NCBI RefSeq assembly: GCF_019175385.1
Contig: NC_083337.1
Coordinates: forward strand, 169,645,713 to 169,709,712
Reading direction: 5' to 3'
Length of the DNA stretch: 64,000 nucleotides
From: Lycium barbarum
Taxonomy: Eukaryota; Streptophyta; Magnoliopsida; Solanales; Solanaceae
In this document: one piece after another, positions 20,494-29,517 of the stretch
How positions within the stretch are numbered: the first letter of the stretch is position 1
Layout: every line of letters starts with the position of its first letter
Translations under genes and position numbers: made by a program
Notes under the pieces: model-generated
What the model saw: only the letters and a program-made list of their open reading frames with translations
What the model was told of the DNA's origin: nothing
Databases searched by the model: none

Positions 20494-22097
20494 TTAAACA
20501 CCCTCTATGGACTCTTGAGCCTTTTCCTCCACTGTGTCTTTCATTTTTTGGGTGTTTTCCTTAACTGAATCCCATGTTTCTCCTGCTGTGTCTGTTGCTT
20601 TGCCGGTCATGTCTTGTGCCGCGTCCTCTGCCTTTCCGACCATGTCTTGTGCTGAGTCCGCCACCTTACCTCCGGCTGCTTTCATTTTCTGGATTGCCTT
20701 TCAAAACACACATTATATTGTCACCGTATACAGTCAATTAGACAAGAGTCGAAGTTTTAAACAGTCTAACACGTATTGTTTGATATGCAAGTATGTAACA
20801 TTATAACATGTAAAGTTACAAGACAAGAAACCTTGGTAAACCATTCCCTTAGCTGTGAACAACTAGGGCAGCCAAGGCTTGTTATGAATTTTTGGAGAGA
20901 GATGCAGGCAGTAAGGTAGAAAAAAATAAGAACGAAAATCTCTCTCTTATATTCATCAATTGCGGGTCTTTATATAGGCACAAAAAACAAAGGCCAACTT
21001 ATATATACAACTACTTTCTATGAGTATCTTATCATTAGCGGCTACCATTTTCCAAATTACAATTTGTAACTTACTTTTAAGCAAAAAGAGAAGTTAGGGA
21101 AAAAAGAGAACTTCGCCCAATAACCACTTCAGCCACTTCAATTTTATGTATCTTGGTGTAGCTACAAATACAAAATTACTATAGCTACTAAATATAAAAA
21201 AATTAAAAGGTAGTTATTCTACACAAGTAGAAAACAAATTACTCCCTCCGTACTAAAAAAATTGCCTTAATTTAACTTGACATAAAATTTAAGAAATAAA
21301 AAAAGGCTTTTAAAATGTGTGATCCAAAATAAATCTTAAATATTTATTTGATCGTAAATTATCTTATAAAGTTAAACTGTTTCTAAATATAGAAATATGT
21401 CAATTTTTTTAAAATAAATTAATAAAAAAAAGAAATAATCTTTTTGAGATTACTCCTAAAGCTAAAGTATTAGACTCTAGCACGCCGACAAACGCTTTCT
21501 GAGGACATGAAGCTATTTCTAATTTATTTATTTTTGGTCAAATATTCGAGCAAAGTTTTCTTACACTGATAATAAATACACCTAAACCTTTTATTAAATA
21601 AATAAATAAATTATAAGTTCATGATAATCGGCAGTAGAGACGAAAAGATTGTGTAATAGACATTAATGGCGTCTCACCTCATCAGCAGCAGACTGGGTAG
21701 CATCAACCGCATGTTCTATTGCATCTGCACCCTTTTCTCCTATGTTATGTGACTCATCTCTAATTGGCGTCGCTAGTTGACGATTTTTTGTCTGCTGCAG
21801 AAATTAGTTTCAGATTTGACTTTGTAAATATTCACTAAATATATGTGACTAGTACTTTAAGAAAGTTAATATGAGTATACATATATATATATACATGTAT
21901 AGAAAATAGTTTTTTTCATACCAAACAAAAAAGTTGAAAAATGCTAAAGCCACCCTTACGATGAGTCTCGTGGTGGTTGTCTTGTTGGAGGAGAACAATA
22001 ACATAGTGGAACGAGTAGTGTTAGTGTTGTTGGAGGCAACATTAGGAGTTGCCACCAAAAAACTTGACGCAGCAAAAGCCATGTTACAACTTGCCAT
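20494..22097 (-). CDS. LEA-type protein with N-terminal targeting-like region (gene 1)
   Basis: Three exons on the minus strand: 22097-21960, 21791-21678 and 20697-20494, all phase 0, giving 151 residues. The C-terminal exon has amphipathic 11-mer-like repeats: KVADSAQDMVGKAEDAAQDM, GKATDTAGETWDSVKE, NTQKMKDTVEEKAQES. These are typical of LEA_4-type late embryogenesis abundant proteins, which protect membranes and enzymes during drying. The N-terminus (MASCNMAFAASSFLV, S/T/N-rich, no acidic residue) looks like an organelle transit peptide; plastid or mitochondrion is open. The start is ATG 22097, since the longer frame opens with TTG. The donor at 21959 (ATC|GTAAGG) was chosen because the alternative at 21920 leads to a stop. 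Gene 2 at 23821 has the same three-exon plan. Confidence 0.85.
21241..21445. mobile_element. CTCCCTCCGT-type MITE in LEA gene 1 intron 2
   Basis: CTCCCTCCGTACTAAAAAAATTG begins the block, followed by ACTTGACATAAAATTTAAG and AAGGCTTTTAAAATGTG, the order also seen at 8121 and 22313. The right terminal repeat is degenerate (GAGATTACTCC may mark it at about 21457). Confidence 0.5.
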
Positions 22098-22169
22098 GTG
22101 GTTTAACTTTCTTACTTTTTTTGTGAAATTTACTTTAAGTGTTGATGATGATGATGAAAACAAAACTAT

Positions 22170-22179
22170 AGTATATATA
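22170..22179 (-). promoter_or_regulatory. TATA box of LEA gene 1
   Basis: The minus strand reads TATATATAC, about 75-80 bases upstream of ATG 22097. That spacing leaves a leader of roughly 45 bases. Confidence 0.5.
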
Positions 22180-22312
22180 GATGAAAGTTAAAGGAGTATC
22201 TTTTTCACGGACGACGAGTGAACATGTGGCGTCCAGCATTTGCTCCAGCCACTAGCACGCCGCCACGTAGTTAACCATATCCCATTATTCTTGTTATTTT
22301 ACTATTTTACTA

Positions 22313-22500
22313 TCCCTCCATCGTGAAGGTATTTTTCTGACATGAAATTTAAAAAATAAAAAAAAGCTTTTAAAATTTGTAATTTAAAACAAAGGATAGA
22401 AATTTATATGATTACAAATCATTTTATTAAAGTTAAATTGTTATCAAATATAAAAAATATTATATTTTTTATCAAATATAAAACAGAAAAGAGAATCACA
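22313..22500. mobile_element. CTCCATCGT-type MITE upstream of LEA gene 1
   Basis: ATCCCTCCATCGTGAAGG is followed by CTGACATGAAATTTAAAAAA, AAGCTTTTAAAATTTG and a shared TAAAGTTAAATTGTTATCAAA segment. It is related to the block at 21241. Confidence 0.45.
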
Positions 22501-23560
22501 TAAATTAGAATATATAAGTACTAAATAGCACAAAGGTGGCGGTCGACATGCTTGTCGACAGAGAGGTAATTTTGGAATTTTGCTGTGTTGTAAATTGTAA
22601 TGCACCCACGATCTTTCGTCTAATTCGCATTGAATCCTTTTACTGGTAATAGATTGCATTGCCGACCTCTGGAAAGTCTCAATTTGCATAGGAACTTGTT
22701 ACAATAGATACACGCGGACACAGTGCTGTATTTTCGTAAATCTAGCAAATATTGGAGCCTCTTTTTAATGACTAAAGAAGGCATTAAACTGCTGATTTGG
22801 AACTGACACCTCTAAGATATTCCTATGTGTCAGCTTCACCTTTTTTGGGCACATGTGCTCTTGATATTATTTTTCATAAGAAAAAATATAAACTTCTTCT
22901 TTTTTTTCAGAAAAAAAAAATATGAACTGCTTCACATCTAAAAATTCTCAAGTAATATCATCTTTCGAAACTATTTTAAATATGACCGAGGAAAACAATA
23001 GGGATTAAAGACGAGTGCTTTTTGTTTTTCCACGGCAAGTTGGGCTTAACTTTAATCTAACAAAAACTACTTTGCCCTTTAGTTAATTTAGGGAAAACTA
23101 TACGATATACCTGCACGCCCCAAGTACTTATCCATCCATCTATGACTAGTTTTTTTTTTTTTTTTTTTTTTTTAAAAGGCATTCTTTAAATATACACCTG
23201 CAAATTTTTGACACATTATTTAACTATTCACCTGAAAAATCATTAAAATGATGCCAAATGAAATTTGAGATGAAACTTAGCTAAAAATTAAGTTAAGCTA
23301 AAGCTATTCTAACGAGAGCTAAAAGTTGATTTCCATTGATACCTCGCAAATGAGAATAAACACGGTATTTATACAATGCAAAAAAGAACCCTAGAAATAT
23401 TGAAATGACAACATTATCCTAATAAACTGACTTAGGGTGCTAAAGAAATAGGAAATAGAAAATTGGATTAAATTGTAATATGTAAATATGCTACTTTTGA
23501 GACCTCTTGGTACCTGCAACCTGAAACGTCAAGAAATTTTAAATATAAACCTTTAATTTC
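22501..23560. other. Intergenic region between the two LEA genes
   Basis: AT-rich sequence with a T homopolymer of about 24 bases at 23150-23173, preceded by TCCATCTATGACTAGT, an echo of the 203-bp tandem unit. No gene was recognised. Short frames here lack coding character. Confidence 0.5.
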
Positions 23561-23700
23561 ATACGTACAATGAATTCAACAATAAAAAATTTAAAGGTTG
23601 AGAAATCCATCAAATTTAAATTCTAGATCTGACTCTTATATATTTCATATTCTAAACTATAGAAATACATCAAACTCGCAAACTTTTGTCTGCGGTTTCA
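23561..23700. repeat. Diverged third copy of the LEA downstream repeat
   Basis: ATCCATCAAATTTAAATTCTAGA and GAAATACATCAAACTCGCAAACTT match the end of the 203-bp unit at 19954-20359. It lies just past the stop of LEA gene 2, so it marks the ancestral 3' flank copied with the gene. Confidence 0.65.
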
Positions 23701-23820
23701 GCAAACTGAAAAAGAAAAAAACAAATCTTAATTCTTTCAAAATATCAGAAAAAAAGAGGAGAAAATATACTCCTAGGAAGAGATAATGTCTCTGTGTATT
23801 GAAATATAGGAAGTTGAAGT

Positions 23821-25659
23821 TCAGTTCTTGGTGTTCATGCTCTTATTGACATTATCTTTTATAGCTTCTGTGGACTCTTCAGCCTTGCCCTTCACAGTAT
23901 CTTTCATTTTCTGGGTAGTTTCTTTAACTGAATCCCATGTTTGTTGTGCTGAGTGTTTTGCTTTTCCAGCCATGTCTTGTGCTGTGTCTGCCACCTTATC
24001 TCCCACTGCTTTCGTCTTGCGCATGGCCTTTCATAATACACATTATATTGGCAACATATATAGTTAGACAAGAATCGAAATTTTATATACTGATAGTATA
24101 AGAAAAAAATTACTCTTACTCTATAATAATTAGATCGTTGAAATTGCGGTACTTGTCGATCACCAGATATAACAATTACTGATTCCCTTAGCGCATCCAC
24201 CTCGCACCCCAGCTCAACTGGAGAGGCTTAGCCGATCTAAGAAGTGCTAAATAGACGCTAACCTCATTCGGTTAGACCTTAGTGATCATTTTATTAGGGG
24301 TGCTGGATGGCACACTCCAAAGAGATATACAGAGTCAAAATTGAAGTAAGTCCTTATAATTTGATTCTTCGGCCTACTATTCTTTTTTCAAGGTTAAGCT
24401 TTGACAGGCTAAATATTAATAACACAGTAGCATAATTAATACTAACCTATCCGAGGTCTCTAGAAGGAAGGCATTTTTTTGGGTCAAGAATAAATAGAGA
24501 CACAAGGCGCTTCAATAGAAAAGTCATTTCAATTCAATTCATTCTTTTGATCAAATAAATTCAAACAGGATACGCCAATGTTCTAGCACGTCCATAAAGC
24601 ACTTTCCTGACATGCATATATTTCTAATTCTCTTTTGGATTCATGTAAAGGTTTTTTCACACTGCTAATAAATATGCTTAAACCATAAAGAAATATATGT
24701 ATGTTACAACCCCATAGAGGTTCATGATAATTAGAACTAGAGATGAAACGATGGTGTAATAGTAGACATTAATGGCGTCTCACCTCATCAGCAGCAGAGG
24801 CAGTCTCATTTTTAACTTCATGGCTGGCTCTCTTGGCAGCATCAGCTCCCTGTTTCATTGCATCTGCACCCTTTCTTACTGTGTTTTGAGCCTCATCTCT
24901 AAATGCTGTTGCTAGGTGACGATTTGTTGTCTGCTACAGAAATACAACCACGTCACATATTAATGCTTAAAAAAAGAAACACATGCAAATTGAATTGTCA
25001 CAATAGACGACCAATATTACTTGCACAGGATCTTACGTACACTACTGAACAATAACAATGATCATGAGTAGTGTAGTCACAGACAACGAAGGATGGTTAA
25101 TTAAACTTATTTTATCGGAATAATATAGTGTATATAAAAAATATACACTAAATATTGGTCAAAGATTACTATTTTTATAAATATATAAAAATCTTTAAAA
25201 CTCTTAGCGAAATTCCTAATCTCGCCACTGTGAGAAGGATTGTATCACTAGACGAATTCCAACCTTCTCAAGAACTTATGAACTTACCACCCGGTCATAC
25301 GTAAATCTGGATCTAGTGGTCCGTTATTGTTTTATGTATCTTAGTTTGATCAGTCACATAGTTTAAGAAAGTAAGAAAAATTATTAAATTTTGTGGTCTT
25401 AAAAGAAAAATTATTATATTTTGTGGTCTTAAACTAAATTTGTTAGATACTAAAATAACTTTTTGAGTCTTATGGTCTTAATTAAACATATCATATTAGA
25501 TGTTGGAATTAAAAAGTTACAAAACATAAAAAGTACGACACATAAATTGAAACTGAAGGGTGCAAAGTTAAATTGGAAGGTTAAAATCACCTTGAAAGGT
25601 CTGAATGCTCCACTAACAAAAACTCTATTAAGAGCAGATGTAAATCCCATGCTTGCCAT
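23821..25659 (-). CDS. LEA-type protein with mitochondrial-presequence-like N-terminus (gene 2)
   Basis: Three exons on the minus strand: 25659-25591, 24930-24784 and 24027-23821, all phase 0, giving 140 residues. Exon 1 encodes MASMGFTSALNRVFVSG with spaced arginines and no acidic residue, which fits a mitochondrial presequence. Exon 2 (NRHLATAFRDEAQNTVRKGA) and exon 3 (KVADTAQDMAGKAKHSAQQT, WDSVKETTQKMKDTVKGKAE) carry the K/A/D/E-rich amphipathic repeats of LEA_4-type proteins. Exon 3 is about 60% identical by eye to gene 1, and splice positions agree, so the two are tandem duplicates. Exon 2 is 33 bp longer than in gene 1. Desiccation protection in an organelle is inferred from the family. 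Confidence 0.87.
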
Positions 25660-25744
25660 ATCTGTCTTATTTGAATATTTTTTTTTGTTTCTTGAAATTG
25701 TTTTGCTTCTTCTTCTTTTTAGCAAGTATAATTCTAGTATAGGG

Positions 25745-25757
25745 TTATAAATAGGGG
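25745..25757 (-). promoter_or_regulatory. TATA-like element of LEA gene 2
   Basis: The minus strand reads CTATTTATAACC about 90 bases upstream of ATG 25659. It is the only TATA-like run at a suitable distance. Confidence 0.35.
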
Positions 25758-25759
25758 AA

Positions 25760-26987
25760 GAATTTGCCAATTTTTTCTCTGCTTTCATGGCTGACAGAAA
25801 TTCCCTTAGGATTTGAGGTAATTTCATTGCCTTTTTTCCCAGTTTAAGCTAACCATCACTAATTAAGAACCTAAAAAGAGCAATACACGGATCACTGTCT
25901 CCTTCAATGCCACTAATCTTTTTATTGGAAATTAAAGAAATACGAGTAAGATTAATACCATAAGATTAATACCATAGACAATTCGACTATTAGAACAATT
26001 TTTTTCTTCTTTTCGGGTTATTGCTAATTTGCTATAGCCAAATCTATTGGATTTACATTTTATTGGATGCATAATATAAGAAAAGGAAAGCAAGATGAAT
26101 ACCCAAAAAATGTCTATCTTCTGCTCTCTCTTTTTAGTTGCAAAATAAAGAGGCTATACCATGTAGATGTGATCTAATGATGTAAACATTTTTTGCGACG
26201 GTATATATAATTTAAAATCTAAAATAAATAATGATGAGGTTTTGTTTGTTTTCACTTAATGGGGATTTGTATTTCAATGTTTATATTTAACTAAATTAAG
26301 TGTACTTCCAAAAGATGTGGTGCAACGGATGGGGCTGCTACTATCCTCCCCAAATCCCACTTATGGGATTAACTGGGTATGTTGTTGTAAATATTCTAAT
26401 TTGAAAAAGGTTTTTTTTTTTGGGAAGAATTAACTAAATCCCAAAAAGGAATCTTTGATAGCTATATTGTCAATCGAAAACGATTTGTTAGAACAAATGG
26501 ATTATAAACCAGTAGTTAATGACATCACATCTAAAAATCTAGAAAAGTAGGCTTTAAATAAAATTATGTATGAATTTTTCCTTTCTTAAAAAAAGAAAAT
26601 AGGGTTTCTTTGTGAAGTTTGGCTTTGGGCTCCAGATCTTGTTGAGCCAGCTCGGTAAGAAGATTCAATTGATTCTCCCTTTATAAAAAAAATTATATTA
26701 TACAAATAGAGTAAAAATAAATTACTACTTTTAATTATATAAAATTTGTTGAATTCTCCAACATAAGGAAAGATTATAGAAGGAGAAACAGTACTGCAAG
26801 TTCATCACCACGATAAATCATAGAAAATAAAGATTTGCTAAAATTGAATTGGACTCATAGAAGATGAAGATTTGTTGTTAATTAACCATAAGGAATTCTA
26901 TAGATTTGGAACATCCAAATACTGTGGAGAGTACAACTTATTCATGAAACAAAAATCACCATAACTTGCAGTAAAAAAGTAAATTCA
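25760..26987. other. Intergenic region, one SINE-like tail
   Basis: AT-rich sequence between LEA gene 2 and the defensin-like gene. The segment 26335-26385 (CTCCCCAAATCCCACTTATG, then GGGTATGTTGTTGTA) matches the reverse complement of a repeat at 59646-59740. Otherwise no gene was seen. Confidence 0.5.
26335..26385 (+). mobile_element. Dispersed repeat tail ending in TTG repeats
   Basis: CCCCAAATCCCACTTATGGG followed by ACTGGGTATGTTGTTGTA. The same tail, better preserved, lies in reverse orientation at 59646-59740. It resembles the 3' part of a common Solanaceae short interspersed element. Confidence 0.5.
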
Positions 26988-27194
26988 CTAAAGTGATGCA
27001 CAGTAACAACCCAAAATCCCAGCACCAATCTTAGTACAAGTGCCATTCTGATATCCTGCCTTCATGCAAGCTGCATTACAATCTGGGAATTGATCACATG
27101 GTCCTAAAAGGACTACATCAGCTGCTTGACTTGAAATCAAAAGAAGAGCCAAACAAAAGAAACCAATTAATAGAATGGATTTGTTAATAGCCAT
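26988..27194 (-). CDS. Defensin-like cysteine-rich secreted peptide
   Basis: A single-exon frame of 68 residues. MAINKSILLIGFFCLALLLI, followed by SSQA, is a signal peptide with likely cleavage near residue 24. The mature part has six cysteines spaced C-x5-C-x3-C-x9-C-x9-C-x-C. The CxxxC and CxC pairs are the signature of the cysteine-stabilised alpha-beta fold of plant defensin-like (DEFL) peptides. Six rather than eight cysteines places it among the smaller DEFL forms. A secreted defence or signalling role is inferred from the fold only. A TATA box sits about 90 bases upstream, and a second promoter-like copy without a gene follows at 27470. Confidence 0.85.
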   Translation of the reverse strand: MAINKSILLIGFFCLALLLISSQAADVVLLGPCDQFPDCNAACMKAGYQNGTCTKIGAGILGCYCASL

Positions 27195-27279
27195 TTTCTC
27201 AAATCAAAGGCTTTTGTTTGTCTATATGATTATCTGTCTGTCTTGTTTTGTGTACAGAAATGTGTATCTTGGAGTGTCT

Positions 27280-27286
27280 ATTTATA
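27280..27286 (-). promoter_or_regulatory. TATA box of the defensin-like gene
   Basis: The minus strand reads TATAAATAGACACTCC, 86-92 bases upstream of ATG 27194. Confidence 0.6.
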
Positions 27287-27467
27287 CAAAAATATTGTCC
27301 CTTTTTTGGAATATTATTAATTATGATAGATTTTGTTCATGTTTTGAAAAATCAAATGAATTGACCTTCTTTGGAAATTAATATATTTACTTGCTATATA
27401 TTATGATATTCTATATAAGGAGTTGAATGTTATAGTAACTTGTTAATGTACCAAAGGCACCTGACTA

Positions 27468-27715
27468 TATGCCTGTCTCGTCCTTTGTACAAGCATGTAA
27501 GTTTTGGAATGTCTATTTATTCGAAGATTTGGTACTTTTGTTAAGACCGTGTATTATGTTGATATTTTGAAAATCAACTGAAGAGCTCTATGGAAATTTA
27601 TATATTTACTTGCTATGATACTATAATTTTCTATATAAGGGGCTGCGTCTGATCTTGCTTGGTCAATTCAGGTTGTTATAGTAACATAATAATGTGACAA
27701 AGTTCTGCACTGGCG
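27468..27715 (-). repeat. Orphan second copy of the defensin-like gene promoter
   Basis: This block repeats 27235-27460 in order. Shared pieces are the CTGTCT(T/C)GT and TTTGTACA/TGTGTACAG start, GGA(A/G)TGTCTATTTAT, GAAAAATCAA/GAAAATCAACTGAA, ATATATTTACTTGCTAT, TTCTATATAAGG and TGTTATAGTAAC. No coding frame like 26988-27194 follows it, so it looks like a tandem duplicate that kept only upstream sequence. Confidence 0.65.
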
Positions 27716-28178
27716 ATGAAAATGCTATACTTATCAACAATTTTGATAGGGTAAAAACTTACCCACACGGGGTGTTTACACCCGGCCAATAAACGCATAA
27801 TACATGTCATTTTATTTAACTATAATTCTTAGTGTTTAACCACAGTTAACTATCATATAGTTCCCAAATAATCTTGAATAATGATATTAAAAGTATGTAT
27901 TGGTCTTGCAAAGCTCCGTTCTACCCTTCACTGTAACGTCATTGGATCAACACAAAGGCCATCACTAGCCATTATCAACATAAAAGTTTCCCTTCTATTA
28001 GCTGTAACAATCATTAGTTATATAAATATTTTAACTTTGAAAAGAAAAATATAAATAGTTTAATCTTAATAGAAATATATTTAAAGTTTTTTAACACGTC
28101 ATGGATAGTAAGTATTTTTGTCCCAGTCGTTTAGGGAAGAGAATATATTTTAGCGAGAAAATATAACGGGATCCCTTT
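27716..28178. other. Intergenic flank of the Tat insertion
   Basis: AT-rich sequence without a recognisable gene. It ends with the GAAGT target duplication (28179-28183) that precedes the Tat-lineage LTR. Confidence 0.5.
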
Positions 28179-28183
28179 GAAGT

Positions 28184-28855
28184 TGTTTACCCCAAATTTG
28201 GATAATCAATTAAATTTATGAGTGAGGTATAAGATATGTGGTTGAACTTTGATCTATTCTTTGATTAAGAGAAAATGATTTAATATAAGCTATGAGTAAT
28301 CTGAATAGTGATTGATGGCTTGTAACAATGCGTGTATTAAATCATATATGGTATTGCTTTATGATCAAATCTAAGAACACAATAAATCCGGACCAAAATC
28401 AGATAATAAGTGGGAGAGTTTTGTATATTTTGCTATTACAAAGATGTTCTAGATTTGGGAAGCCAACTCCTAAAAGTAGGGTAATGACCCCTATTTATAG
28501 TTTTGTCTCATGGGCTTCATAAAACATAAGGCCCTAAAGAATAAAGAAAAACCCTAAAATGGATAAGGTTGGTCGTACGGTCTGACACCCGTACAATTGG
28601 CAGTATAATGTGGCAGAACGGTATTGACGCGTGGCAATTGTGTAACGGATCACCCGGACCAACGACCACGATCAAACGGACCAACGGCCACGATCAACTC
28701 GGCTATGGAGAAATCGGATCAAACGATGTTCTTCACTTTCTTCGGTTCAAACACTCCCCCGGTCCTAAAAGAATCTATATGGTCGTACTTGTTTCTTTCT
28801 TCCCTCGGTCACCGGTACCACCGGTCCAGCATATATCCGATTTTTACCGTATACA
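28184..28855 (-). repeat. 3' LTR of the Tat-lineage element
   Basis: 672 bp, same length as the partner at 49694-50365, bounded TG...CA. The target duplication GAAGT lies immediately outside. The purine-rich GTGTGGGGACTATC that would act as polypurine tract adjoins it at about 28856-28870 (minus strand). Confidence 0.93.
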
Positions 28856-28989
28856 GATAGTCCCCACACTTTCCGGACCGTAATTTTACCGGAGTAACGG
28901 GAAGGGATGAATCAAAAACCGGTGGTTCCGCATGCTCGTTCTTATCTTTTCATTTTGGCGGGAACAATTGCGTCACGTCACGTCTGTCA

Positions 28990-29136
28990 TCAGCCACGTG
29001 TATCATCCCGGGCGGTCAGCTCTGACAACCGCCGTAACGCACGTCGTTTCAAGTCACTTCTCATTAACTATGGGACACATGGCTCTCCCCGGTTGCCTGG
29101 GATCTGTAACTGCCTCGATCCCATACCTATATAACG
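28990..29136 (+). promoter_or_regulatory. Putative promoter for the Tat opposite-strand ORF
   Basis: CTATATAA at 29127-29134 is a TATA box on the plus strand, preceded by GCCACGTGT (a G-box at 28993-28999) and GTCACGTCACGTC (28973-28986). It lies about 290 bases before the ATG at 29417 and inside the element, just past the LTR. This suggests the opposite-strand ORF has its own promoter. Function is inferred. Confidence 0.5.
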
Positions 29137-29416
29137 TCCTTTACCTCTTCATTTTAACATTTTTACCTCTTCAACTCGCTTCTTCTCTGTTTTCAGTTTT
29201 TCACTTATCATCTTTCAACTCACATTTCTTGTTGATTCGCTGCTTATACTACGTAAAAAGGAACGATTCTGCCAACTTCTCCACTAGTCGTTCTTGTAAG
29301 TGTGTTGCTGCTTCTTTCTCTCGTTCTTTACCATTTTGAATTCTTTGATTGTTCCCTTACTCCACTTTTTAACTTCTTTTTCGAATTCCCCCATTCTCTC
29401 TTTTCCATATTTTCAA

Positions 29417-29517
29417 ATGTCTGCCAACACCGAAACCACTTCCCATGATGTTCCCTCAGATTCTTCTCAAGGAACCGAGCCAACCTCTCAACCCAAGGGG
29501 AAGGTCACCTTCGAACC
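29417..29517 (+). pseudogene. First part of the Tat opposite-strand additional ORF
   Basis: ATG at 29417 opens a frame reading MSANTETTSHDVPSDSS, then PTSQPKGKVTFEP, cut at 29517 by the Tekay insertion. The same reading frame resumes on the far side at 40010. An open frame with this S/T/P-rich start is typical of the extra ORF of Solanaceae Tat elements as I recall it. Confidence 0.7.

Noticed and set aside
21910..21959. Alternative donor TTTG|GTATGA for LEA gene 1 exon 1
   Set aside because: Joining it to exon 2 creates an immediate stop in either acceptor choice. GTAAGG at 21959 keeps the frame open.
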